The notes beneath the pieces are model-generated. The model was given only the letters and a program-made list of their open reading frames with translations. It ran no database searches and had not been told where the DNA came from. Positions 1-11,274 of a DNA stretch of 64,000 bases are shown here, one piece after another. Origin of the DNA: Saksenaea vasiformis B4078 (lineage: Eukaryota > Mucoromycota > Mucoromycetes > Mucorales > Saksenaeaceae); NCBI GenBank assembly GCA_000697055.1, contig JNDT01002236.1, forward strand, positions 372,001 through 436,000. Direction: 5' to 3'. Both the position numbers and the translations under genes were made by a program. Position 1 is the first letter of the stretch. Each line of letters begins with the position of its first letter.

Positions 1-22
1 CTAAACTTTTCGCTACCTAGTG

Positions 23-3000
23 CTAATAAATGCGAACATATTGTTGTCGGAATCCTGAAATGCCAATGATAGAGTCCATAATGCCTGGATGCGATGAGAC
101 AAATTGGAAGATTAACAATACCACCATCACTAATCAAGCGGTGTTAATACAGCACGGGGTTACGTTGAGCAAACTTACAACACAATAATGGGACCCAAAA
201 CACAAATAGTCTTCGGTCTCTTCGCTTCTTCTCGACAGTATCGTGGTAATAATGTGCATCTGCATGATCATACGTGGAGGATGAAGACGACGAGGCAGGT
301 GCAGATACAGTTGCTGAGTCACTGTATGTCCATTGGTGTGGTTGTTTTTGGTTTGAGCGTTGTGCTGGAGATTCTTCAGCGATGGATCGACTTCCCGCGC
401 CCATGGCGTATGCCAACGCCATATACCAGGCAAGTGTCTGCTCTGGCTCCTCTGTCCCCGATTTGTTTTGCTCGTTCGAAAACAGAACAGACATATTCGC
501 AATCATGGCTGTTGGTCGAGGGAACTGTAACAAATGATCCGTGATTGTCTTTAGGTTGAGATCCGTTGGCTTGGCTGGCATATTATTTTTCAAATTTTGG
601 AGGAATGAGTTGTCTGTTGATTGTGGTACACTCTTTTCTTTACTGTGTTGCTGGAAATGTGATAAAGTTCGCTGCATCCATGTTGATTTTACTTGTCCGT
701 GCTCTTCATCTGACGACAGCAAGCCTGCTCGTCCGTGAACTGCTTCAGCATCAGGTATTTCGTCTGCTGAATGTGATATACCATCATCCTCTTGAAGGTA
801 TTGGATAGAGGTAAGTGGCTGTCGCTGCCGCCGTCTCTGGCGCAGTCCTGTGTTGATATGGATAGTGCTTTGGTCTGATACCGAGGAATCCGAGAGATAA
901 GCATGTGGCATTGGTTGTGTCACATCTGCACGCTCCTCCATATCGCTATCTAACCATATGCTGTCTTCGTCTCCACTTTCCGTATCTGTATCGACATCAG
1001 CGCCCATATCGGATGATAAGTCTTCACGGTATGAATCTGATAGGTTGTCTTCTGTTAACGATTCGGATTGGAGCACAAGCGACTTAATTTTGCTGTTGCT
1101 GGTAAGATCAGCTGCTTTCTTGTTCCACAAGTTGATAATCTCGGCATCAGCTTCGCCATCTGTTAACAAAATCTCAACGACTTCCTCATGGTTGAAGAGC
1201 GCTGCAAAGTGCAAAGCTGTATAACCGTTACGATCTGCAGTATCAACGGCACAACCCAGCTCAAGCAATGATCTGGTCAAGTTACCAAAGCCAAGAATGC
1301 TTGCAAGATGGAGCATTGTATGGCCCTGTGCATTTGTCAAAGATACATCGGCAGATTCTACGTCTTCCATTGTGTCCATAACCTCAAGCACCTGCATGAT
1401 ATGCTTTTCCAGGGACATCTGGCGTTGTTGTGTCTGCTGCCCGCTGCTGTTGTTGTTACTTGCAGTGCCACCGCCGCTTTGTTGATTTTGATTGCCACCT
1501 TGTACAATTCGCATAGCAATCTCCCTTGCATCTTCAACTTTTCCGGTCATCTTTAAGCCGACAACCTGCAGAGCAAGTTCCATCAAGGCTCGATCGTTCT
1601 CGTTGTAATATGTAAACAAAGTGACGTCTTGGCTATCGATAACTAATGGGAATTCCTTAAAAGATACGACCACTGCACCAGGATCGACAGCTGGCGGTAA
1701 AATACAAACAAGGGTGTTGGGTGACCAGTAGTGCGTCGCTGCTGCTGCAACCTCACCGAAAAGACAGGTTAGACCGGGTCGGAAACCAGTTCCGAGAATG
1801 GTAACCTCAATCCCACCATAGGTTGGCCCTTCGCTTGGGATAAGGCGTTGTAATTGGGGCCTCTCGGCAGCGGATTGTGGATTAGCGACAGGATATTTGT
1901 CGGTAGCAGTAGGAGTGACAACGCCAAGGAACTCTTGGTTTAATGGTACCGAAGTAACCATTTGTTGCGGTTGTAGCATTGCACTTGATCCGATAACGTC
2001 AAGCTGTTTTTGATGAACCAGTGCTGCGGAGTGAGGTAAATCTCTGCTTATCATATCGTTTGTTACAGGTCGTGGCTGGATAGAGAATTGTTGTTCTCGC
2101 AAAGCCTGCACATTAGGAGCACTACCAAGTGGCAGTGTAAATCGAGATTGTGTCAGAGGACTATTAAGTGCATTCTGTTGTAATGGGTATGATCCTCCAG
2201 ACATGATTGCCTGTGAGTTAGGTGTCTCGTGCTCGGTACGGGGACGTTTACGTCCGGCCTTCACTTTGTTGGATTTATGGTCATCGGTAATCATAATGGG
2301 TGGCGACATTCCTGTGGCGACTTGCTTTCCGATGTGATCATGCATTTCAAAGTAAATGCTGGTAGTAGTGACAAGAATGATGTTAGTATCTATGATAAAC
2401 CGTGATATCGTTATACTTGCCAAAATCCAACGCGCTCGTTGTGATGTCTACAATAGCATGTGATTCTAGTGGGAAGAATTGTGTCTCCAGAGCTAAAATC
2501 AACAATTTCGGAACAGTTGAATAGTAGTACTTTCTGCTCCTCTTGCGCCAAGGACTTCTCGTCATCGATTTGCCGTTTATCTTCATCGACCTCTGTTTTA
2601 ACTTTGTTTTCTTTGCGTCGTTGAGATCGTTTGCGCTATTTAGATGTTAATCTTGTGTTATCGCCGTTTTTTGACACGTACCTCACGCTGGATACATCCT
2701 AGACAAGTGACAACTTTCCTGGATGGATCACTAGCACAAATGACACGGGCGCTCAAAAATAGCATTTTTTCAGGTTTGATCGGTAAATTTGTATTGTCCA
2801 ATCCAGCGATACTGGCGATCTTCGTGCCATTTGGAGAGGTGGAAAGCATGATTTGTCGTTTAAGCTTGTCTTTAGCAACCATATGCTCAGGTAACTTGAG
2901 ATGAGACCACCATTGGGCTTTATCGCCATCACCTGTCACCAACTGAATACACAATTTGATTTGTGTTTCGACACGAGATTTGGCTCCCGTCTGAGGAACT

Positions 3001-3889
3001 CCAAGTACTCTGATTTGCATTCTGTTTTCACACAGAAAAAAAAAACAATCAGCAAGAATTAGCATACATTGACAAAAAATTAGTAACTATTTACCCAGGT
3101 CCGTCGTTGGAACATAAACGAGTATTGTCCAGCTTAAATGATGGCTTATAATCGAGTGTCGTTGCGGGACTCTGAGAATCGGATGGAACTGATGGCACAG
3201 AGGCATTATTTCTTTAAAATAGAAAATAGATCAGTATCACTTTTTGCGGAATAAACAAATAGCAGCCTACACTGAGGTTGAGAAATGCATAGGATAGGTC
3301 GAAAGATATTCAGTAAAGTTTCGAGCAAGATTTGGGATAGCCTGTGGAAAAGGGTTATGCGTCACATTTGAAAAAAACTTTGGTTGTTTGAGAAAAAGAA
3401 AGAAGTGCGTCAAGTTTCTAAACTCACATTGTTGAAGCCAGACCAGAACGTTTGACCTGATCCCGGAGCTGACGTGGTGGCCGGCTGAAGAGGTTCCACA
3501 ATACTAGTTTGTGTCTGTGGGAAAGTGGAAGCTTCAGACATAGAAGGTGGGGACGCCACTGTCACCGATTGAGCTGCAGGTGAAGGCGTATCCATGGGTG
3601 TATCTGTCTCAGCTTCCGGCATCGCATGATCTTCAAATGGCGAATGGGCTTCGTGATCATGCTGTGTTTGTTGCTGCAGCGAATGCGACGATTGTTGCAT
3701 AAAAAAGAGTGGATTGTCAGGAGAGAGTTGATCAAGCTTATAGAAAAAAGACTGGTCAATGAAAGATTGCTGTATAGCCATTGAATCGTCATGGGGTTCA
3801 CTTGTGGATGAACCGGAGGGCGAGTCGCAAGATTGAAAGGCGTCGTCTGAGGTAAGAGGTACGTCCAACAAAGGACTGGAGTTTTGCAT
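23..3889 (-). CDS. MGA2: MGA2/SPT23-like ER-anchored transcription factor (IPT/TIG + ankyrin + C-terminal TM)
   Basis: Seven exons, read on the - strand: 3889-3428, 3341-3271, 3211-3095, 3021-2682, 2635-2421, 2358-179, 84-23. They join to a 1148-residue protein, close to yeast Mga2/Spt23 (about 1,100). Visible features: an N-terminal Ser/Gln-rich activation-like region; the family block ITCYCRHHNERVGF across exon 5; an IPT/TIG domain at about residues 570-665 (IPSEGPTYGG onward); two ankyrin repeats at about 740-815; an acidic Ser-rich linker; and one C-terminal hydrophobic segment (RRLFVFWVPLLC) around residue 1116. In yeast these proteins sit in the ER membrane, are released by Rsp5/proteasome processing, and drive OLE1 fatty-acid desaturase expression; the same role is inferred here. 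The fifth intron (2420-2359) has a GC donor (GCAAGT), required to keep frame. The start at 3889 is the first Met of the exon 1 reading frame. The last exon adds about 20 residues after the TM segment. Confidence 0.9.
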
Positions 3890-6800
3890 GTTAAGGTCAA
3901 GTCAATTTAGTTTCGTGGTTGAAATAGTCTCGTCGTCCTGAGTGAGCCAAGAGAAAGATGTGCGTATCTATGAATCTGTGTCTGTTTTGTTTTTTCGCCA
4001 ATCACATCCGGAGTTGATTTGCTTTTGTGTCACTCACTGAAGGAACCTTTAAGAACTTTCAAAGCGTGTTTACTGACGACACATCTCATATCGACGCATG
4101 GGATTATCCTGTGATGTCAAACCTCAACTATCTACATGTTATGTCAACAAAGAGACTATTTCTTCTCTAAACAACTGACAGAATTCATATTCTTGGAGCA
4201 GCCACAGTCGGAGCTGATTACACAAGAAGACAAATTATCTTGCTCAATAATTCTGCTCAACATGTATGGTACCCGCCTGCAATTCACACATTCTTGTATC
4301 GACCCAGTGGCGCATTCTGCAATTATTAGGTACGGAAAAGCACATGTTATATCAGGAGGAAGGTTACCAGGTCACGGTAACAATGTGATAGCAGACCTGA
4401 CAATTGGACAAGCCTCACGTGGCTAGTTCCCATTAACCTTTTACTGAAGCACAAAGCTATTCGGGTTGCAAACTAGAGTTGTTCTCATATGCTATTTTTT
4501 TTGTATTTATACATTCAGTTGTGGCCACAGCAAGTCGCTAGATTTAGTTGCCAATAGCAAGGCTTTGTCCGAATTCGGAAAAGCAGTCTTTAAATCTTAG
4601 TATAACGCATTCAAGCAAGGAAGATCAACAGCTTGGTCTGGGATTCTCACGTAATGCAAAATCAATTCGAAACAGAAGAATTAATCAAAGGATGAGATGG
4701 TAATATCCGCTCAACATTGAAGAAGTATGACGTTCCCTTATGAACTTCTCCCGTAAATAAAAACTAGTATACGTGGATGGATATGCTACGTGGTTTAGTC
4801 AAACTAATGAGTCATCAAATAAAAAAGTTTTTTTAGGAAGAGAATATCCGACGGACCCCAATCGATGGCGTCCCCAACAACCACCAAAAAAAGATGTGGG
4901 TGCTATACGTCACAGCAGTGTCCGTCTGCGCCTGCGCTGCTTAAAATTAGGTTCAGCTTGTGCTGAAAATGAATTTTAACTGCAAGACATCAAATTCAAC
5001 CTGGTATTCCATGAAACTATGACGTCCTTTACGAACAGTACGGCTTTTCGGGATAATACTGGGAAAGAATATATATAATACACAAAGCAGGTCCAAAAAG
5101 CAGCCTAGGAAGTCGTTCGAGATAGAAGAAATGGAGTGCCCTGGTTCGTAGAAACAAGTTGCTGTTATCTTACTGTAACAATAACAAACGAACTGTCTCT
5201 CTTAAATCGGGCAAGGTTATTATTACGCGCAATTCGAAACGTTTTACGAACAGCCAAAGGCCATGGACCGGCATATCGTTCGTCTAGACAGCGTTGCTAG
5301 CTCCGACAAATAGAGAGTGCTCGTCTAGTCAATAGGAACAAGCGCCTGGTCATGAGACAGTAATGCACTTTTAATGCGTCTCGATTCACAAAAATGACCA
5401 ACCACAGACGTTTAGTTGTTATTATAAATGGACCACAGGTTCCTGCACCATTGGAAAGGGAGGTTAGCTTACATAAAGACAAATAAGCCAATCGATTTCC
5501 GTCTCTTGTTGTGTTATTCGACATTATGAAGATAAGCAAATCAAAAATGAGAGTTGCTACAGCACGTTTATTAGTCCCCGCCGTATATATGCCATTTCAA
5601 TTCGGTAAGGGCAAAGGAGTTCCTGGATATGTTTAAGGAAACGTCTGGAAAGATTACTTGCAATTATAGCAAGCGTAAGATGCATACCTGAGTCTAGAGC
5701 AAGTGAACCAGTATGGCACACTGATAGGCCGTTCTTAATTGACAATGTTGGCGATTAAGTCAACTGTGCGATGGCATTTGTAAGCCACAGTCGAAAACGT
5801 ATTAGATAATATCGACCTCTTTTTCATTTATAGATTATTATATATCAACATCAAGAAAGGGTACGGTAAATCCCACCAACGACGCCGAGACACCGGTGCC
5901 TTAGGTCTATTCTTTCTTTCGTGTATGTGGATATCGACTATGACCATACCACTGCTACTAATCTCCGTATTCTCATTCCAGCGGCAGTAATATACAGCGC
6001 TCCCTTTTTAATTTCAAAACCCTCTAATTTAGAACCCATCCTTTTCAAGAAGTTTGGCGGGAACGGCGAAAAAAACATAGTATATATTTTCAAGTCCTCA
6101 GCAAAATCAAGTTTAAGGTTATAAAGAACGTTGAAACTGCTATCGGCGGGATAGTTGCTTCGAACACGCTGTATCTTGATTGATTTCTTGCGAAATACGA
6201 TGCAATGTCCGTTTATCTCATAAGGCATCGCTCTCGCAATCCATCTCGTCTTTTTCGGAGATCATCCGTGACTCTTTCATATTTCTCTTCAGCAAGGAAA
6301 TCTATCAAAGTGTCAATACGTGTCAGTTGATCCTGCAGTGGAAAACATGGTCCCTCATTCGAAACTTCAGAGACTTACCGGATTAGCACAATCCCTTAGT
6401 CTTTTATAGATTGTTTATTGGCTCTGTTGAACCATTATTCTTTCGTTCCAAGATTGTTGAAATTATTGTCATGCTGGGTTCCTTTGAGAGACCAAACTGG
6501 TTCTTCGCCCAAGCGGAGAGGTCTGAGAGCGTCATTGGGTTTTTTTTCCTTTTTGTGCATATCGCATTGCGTTGTTTGCTGTTCATAGTTATGTTCTTTG
6601 TCGGCATTGCGGAAAACGGTGATAAACATGATTGTTCATTGATAGAATCGCTAAATATGACTAATAACTACGCAATTTTCATAAGGCTGTAAAAAGCCAC
6701 TATAATGATTCATTATTATACGTAAGAGCTACTCTTGATGGCGTCCATGCAACTCTGCCTAGTTCATACTCAGATGCCTTTGTCACACGTCCTCAATAAA

Positions 6801-6929
6801 ATAAGCACCTCGAGATATCCAAGTAGTTTGCAAGCCGCCAAAGACATGATATTGGCGGATGTTACTATAGCTGTAGAAGTTTAATGAAATTATCTGGTGT
6901 GTACAATGCCCAGAATGTCAGCTTCTTCT
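3890..6929. other. Gene-poor AT-rich interval upstream of MGA2
   Basis: About 3 kb. 3890-4130 is the likely promoter of the - strand MGA2 gene. The rest holds only short frames broken by stops on both strands. I see no domain, no splice-linked exons and no repeat termini. Basic peptides around 4620-5560 might be very old transposon debris, but nothing is diagnostic. Confidence 0.5.
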
Positions 6930-7400
6930 CTACACAGCAAGGATAAGTTGATTAGTGATTAAGCATTCATTCATCAATGTTGTCCTACCCCGAGCATGAA
7001 CAAAATACAGCCGAAGCTTTGAGAACGTCGAAAGATCGGCGTAATAGTACTCGTATACCAAACGCCTTAGCAACGCTAGGGAGCTGAATGCCCCTTTCAC
7101 ATGGTCATAGCCAGACCGTCCTGGATCTCGAAGACCCAACGAACCAGTTGTCTCCAGCATTAGCAATTCAAATTCGCAGAGGTAAACAACCCCGTCCGCG
7201 TTGCACCCGCAGCGGCCGTTGTCATTTCCTACACACGCCTTGGTGATGCCTTCCATAGCCTTTAGGTGAATCTCGCCCTGTATGAATTCAACATTGAACT
7301 CTGAAACCGAGGGGACCGCATCTAAAGCGGCATCCGAGGTGGGCCAAAAGCAGCCTGTAATTATACGTTGTCTTGGACAACTCAAGTCTGTTCTTCTCAA
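6930..7400 (-). pseudogene. Fragment of an expanded mucoralean hypothetical protein family
   Basis: An open stretch of 156 codons carries a recognisable core: a short acidic/aromatic start (SEFNVEFIQGEIHLKAMEG), then ELLMLETTGSLG, DHVKGAF, SLALLRRLVYEY and a Leu-rich LRLYFVHARG segment. From memory, this E-(T/S)-(T/S)-G ... FD(H/Y)VKG ... LAMLK arrangement recurs in many uncharacterised Rhizopus/Mucor proteins present in large, often fragmentary copy numbers; no function is assigned. The family is normally longer on both sides, and here neither flank continues, so this is most likely a truncated remnant, possibly one exon of a decayed gene. A live short gene cannot be excluded. Confidence 0.4.
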
Positions 7401-7937
7401 AAATGTTGTTGCCGCTGTAATGAAATACCGAGATTAGTACCAGTAATACGGACATAGTCGATATCCACATACATGAAAGAAAAGATAGACTTAAAACACC
7501 AGTCTTTTGGTGTCGTTAGTGGCAATTGTCGTACCCCTCCTTGGTACTGATCTACGGTAGCCTATAGATTAAAAAGAGGTCAATACTATGCAATAAATTT
7601 CTGGCTATAGCTTACAGATGCCATCACATAGTCGAATTGATTGCCAACATTGTCATCGGAACCAAATGCGAGTCCATAAGAAAAATGGGCGCCCGTTGAG
7701 ATGCCCGGGTATGGATAACAGTCAATTGAAGATTCCACTGATTAATTTTGTGCCCGTGAAATCTTTGCGGTCCGTTGATCGACGTCCGTCTATTGAACGT
7801 ACTTTCTGCTACAAGAGAGGCTGCAATCTTAGCCTCGTCCGTGGATGCCCTAGGATTGCTTCTTTGTTTGTAGAAACCATATAATTTATGGATAATCGTT
7901 CTGCGCTTATTTGGTATAAACAATACAGAAAAAAAAT
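7401..7937. other. Gap between hypothetical fragment and cyclin gene
   Basis: No supported gene. Two overlapping open frames of 88-99 codons on opposite strands (7618-7923) have no recognisable domain. 7890-7937 lies just 3' of the cyclin stop and probably contains its 3' UTR. Confidence 0.4.
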
Positions 7938-8669
7938 CTATATCAATAACTCTTGACGGTTTTTTAATAGATACTGTTGCACATCCGTGGGATCAACCCA
8001 GCAGCGGTGCTGAATGAGGCTCAGAAATGACCGTTCTACTTCATTAATCTGTCGAAGTGTAAAAATACCATGGCAGATTTTAGCCATTCTTGCATTTGTT
8101 AGCCAGCAAGGCTGATCTTCTGCCGCATATCCATCATCAACATCTTGTTGATTGCTAGCCCAGCTCGTTCCATGCAAAAATTTGGAAGCTACCAGTAGCG
8201 AAGCTACAACTATCCGATGGGCAGAATCTAAAGACTCGTTTACGTAAACGGTCACAAGTACGGTGAGCCTAAATGCAGACCTTGATTTCCAACAGCATTC
8301 CTGGGGAGCGCTTCTTTACACCGTTCGATATAAATCAATGCGACTACAGCAATATGACATGATATCCGAGCTTGTGTAGTGATTTTTTGAATGAAATAGA
8401 CCAACTCAGGCACTGTACGTTGGGGGAACGGGTGGTATCGTGTAGGCATCAAGTCACACAGTGTCAATGCAAAAAAATCTAATGTTTACTATCGTTATGG
8501 CAGTTCTACCCATTATCACACCGTATTCCATACCGATCACGATTCTCGGTAGTTGCCGACGCGATTGGCGTTGTTGTTGTTGTTGTTGCTGCTGTTGTTG
8601 GATAATGGGCGATTCCTTTTTGGCTGGACAAGGTAGTGACAAAGAGGTAACCATAATGGTTCGTATCAT
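7938..8669 (-). CDS. PCL-type cyclin (Pho85-cyclin family)
   Basis: Three exons: 8669-8534, 8478-8281, 8227-7938; both introns are phase 1 (55 and 53 nt). The product is 207 residues. A polyglutamine run (residues about 24-33, coded by CAA/CAG) is followed by one cyclin box: DFFALTLCDLMPTRYHPFP, then YFIQKITTQARISCHIAVVALIYIERC, NQDSAHRIVVASLLVASKFLHG, and FTLRQINEVERSFLSLIQHRCWV. The HR-(I/L)-(V/F)-(L/V)-AS-LL-(V/A)-(A/S)-KFL block and the E-x-FL-x-L element are typical of yeast Pcl1/Pcl2-like cyclins that partner Pho85/Cdk5-type kinases. The insertion ASNQQDVDDGYAAEDQP between helices is also seen in fungal PCLs. The second intron uses a weak GTCTGC donor, chosen because it alone restores the cyclin helix. 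The start could instead be the internal Met six codons later. Confidence 0.8.
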
Positions 8670-9029
8670 TCTTTAATTCAAGGCGGAAGCGAAAAGGGGG
8701 CGGGGGGTCTTTAAATACCATGTCTAATTTGTGCTACACAGCATCTCCAGAGATTTACCATGTGAGAAAGTATTGTACTCAGCTACATCTTTGAGCTATA
8801 TTACGTCCACGAACCAATCCTGAGGCTTTCCGCTTTGCTAGCTGAATTTTTCAAGATCGGGGGTTCACATGTAGAAAGTCTCTGTATAGATAACTAGTCA
8901 ATGGCCGTTGTACAACATCATTATCAACAACCGGACGTAACTTCCATTTCATGTTCTCACAGACAGTTCCCCTTTCTCTGCAGCGATTTGCCCAAAACCA
9001 GTTACATAATTTATTGCAAGATATAAAAA
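8670..9029. promoter_or_regulatory. Cyclin upstream region / PUS1 3' flank
   Basis: Both neighbours are on the - strand, so this 360-bp stretch should hold the PUS1 3' UTR (9029 downwards) and the cyclin promoter. A short C-rich run lies at 8698-8706. No clear TATA box or coding potential seen. Confidence 0.4.
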
Positions 9030-10816
9030 CTACTCATCATCTTGGCCAACCTCTTCGTCGTCCAAGTCAGCTTTTGGCGCTTCGGAAGGTCCAGAATGTT
9101 TGGTGATAATAATAGCTTCTTCCGGGATAGTACCTTCTGGGTTCAGATACTTGTAGTCTGGACCAATATGAGCATCCACGGACGTCAAAAACGTGTCAAA
9201 ACTGCAGTAAGACGTCATAAATAAACATCATCCTGGTATTATCAAATGGACTTACCCTCGTTCTGCTTTCTCTGTTTCAAAAATTTTTGAATAAATCCAC
9301 TCTTGTTTGAAAGCATCAATCTCAGTCTAAAGCACCGTAAGTTCGACAAGTACAAAAAAAAACAGGCTTAATAAATACCTTGTAGATATCAAAGTCAATC
9401 GCTTCGCGAACAGTATGAGTTTTGCCTGAGTCGGCTTTTCTGTTGTACACAGTGAAAACAGGTCGCTCAAGCAAAAGCCCCAGCGCCGGTGCCTTTGGGA
9501 TATTAATTCTCGTTGGTCCAAAAGAGCTTTCAATGAGCGACAACGACGTTCTCGTACGGACAGTAAGGATGGCCATTGCTGTTCCATTTTTGCGTTAGTC
9601 TCACCAGAAGATTGAATAAACTCAACTCACAAATCATTTTACGGATTTGATGTAACATGAAAGATTGACCATGCAACTTTACGCTCAGCCACTCCGTGTC
9701 ATTAATATACATTGGGTCTCCCACCTGATGTTGATATTATTAATGCTATAATAATCTCACAATTGCGCATCTTACCTCAATGCTCATGATATATCGATTA
9801 GAACTCTTATCAGTATGACTACGGCCGATTGTGTAGTTATGAAAGTTATGAGTGCCGACAAACATGCTGAGAGCCTTTCTGAATTCACTGAGATCCTCTT
9901 TGCTAATCCGGTAGGCATCCTTTATCGCCAATTCCTCCTGGGAGCTGCGGGACACGTAGCGAACAATGCTATTATTATTTGCAGATAATTTCAGATCGTC
10001 TGGCCGAACCGGTTCTTCGGTTAGTTCTCTTGAGGTAGGTGGCATAAATGCATAAGTTGGTAAAAGATATTCGTATACACGCGAATCACAGGCATTCTTC
10101 GCATGGAATGAACGCATTGTTGGGATGTAACCTTCACCAAAGTTCAATAACTCACTTCATTTGCCGGCTACGATTCTTACCCCATACCCTGATCTGAGGT
10201 GGCAAAAATGAATTAATTTTTTCCACAATATCGTCTCCCGGAATAACAATTTTTACAGACACCAAGTTACCAGCAGCGTGAACACCTTTGTCTGTACGAG
10301 CTGCTCGCATCCATTGTACCTACGAACAGTTCTCAGCACCGCAGTATGTGATACTTCGCCATACACTACCTTCTTTGGATCATCCGAGTTATCTTTCGAA
10401 ATAGCTCCTGCCTTGCACATTGCGTCGAAAAGCACACTTTCAATTGTCTCCGCCTTCGGGTTACTTTTAAACTGTATGAGTTCGTTGTCATGTCATAATC
10501 GACGAACCCACATTTGCATCCCTTGATAGCCGGTACCATTGAAACCAATCAATAGGGCTACCTTCTTCTTTGGTAACCGTGGCTCTCTTGGTCCTTCCGG
10601 TTTTGAACCGCTTTCGCCCTTCTCATCTTTTGCCTTCCACGAAATGTTCTGCCGGAAATGTTCTTTTCGTTCTTTGCCTGTCTTTGGTTTTTTGGAGTTG
10701 CGCGGTTTATCGTCGGATAAAGAGCGTTTGGATCCGATATTTGCAGAGGACGCGGTGTCTTCTTCCGGTGATACTTGGCTAGTATCTTTTGTGTGCTTGG
10801 AGAAAACGCTACCCAT
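9030..10816 (-). CDS. PUS1: tRNA pseudouridine synthase Pus1 (TruA family)
   Basis: Eight exons: 10816-10512, 10463-10370, 10319-10181, 10131-9776, 9724-9631, 9578-9379, 9326-9256, 9201-9030; 476 residues. After a charged N-terminal extension comes [19 protein letters not shown] (about residues 82-100), the catalytic [15 protein letters not shown] motif whose Asp is the TruA nucleophile, [32 protein letters not shown], and the Pus1-typical [14 protein letters not shown] plus a late [11 protein letters not shown] segment; the C-terminus is acidic. The enzyme isomerises specific uridines in tRNAs and some other RNAs, in the nucleus and (in animals) mitochondria. An in-frame Met 29 codons upstream (10903) starts a basic stretch and could give an alternative longer form. 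The gene is divergent from the acyltransferase at 11275. Confidence 0.93.
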
Positions 10817-10903
10817 TACACAAAAGGAACAACAGTGGTTAATTCGTGGCTTAGACTCCTTGTCTGCGAATTTAAAGTATCTGGGTCGTTGGATCTTTAG
10901 CAC

Positions 10904-11274
10904 AAATCACCGCTGTGAAGACTTGAAATGCTCTCATTTTACGTGATAATCTTGCTGTAGCTTAGAAAATAGATCGATTGAACGTTGACTTTTTCTTTTC
11001 TTTTCTTAACTCAAAGCTACTGAATTCCCATTAATTGAAAGCCTTTTCAGTGCACCTTCATATCCCTGATGGTCATAATCATCGTTCTATGCATTCGCTA
11101 TCTAGGGCTGAAATGACTATTCATTACCCCAACGTACACCTGACGTTTTCTTACTTAAACAAGGAAATGGCAGCTGCCAACAAAGGCATCCAATCATAAG
11201 CTGGTTTCTTGCTGACGTGACCTTGACGATATTTTAGTTCCGCAAAAAGCTGAAACAGGAATAACGAAGCAGAC
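10904..11274. promoter_or_regulatory. Shared divergent promoter of PUS1 and SCT1
   Basis: A 370-bp intergenic region between two head-to-head genes. It contains a T/C-rich tract (10988-11006, TTTTTCTTTTC type) on the + strand. No canonical TATA box stands out. Function is inferred from position only. Confidence 0.45.

Noticed and set aside
134..544. Three overlapping frames at the 3' end of MGA2
   Set aside because: They overlap the last large exon of the MGA2-like gene in other frames and have no features of their own.
4600..5560. A decayed Tc1/mariner transposase
   Set aside because: Some basic peptides looked suggestive, but no catalytic motif, helix-turn-helix or terminal inverted repeat could be found.
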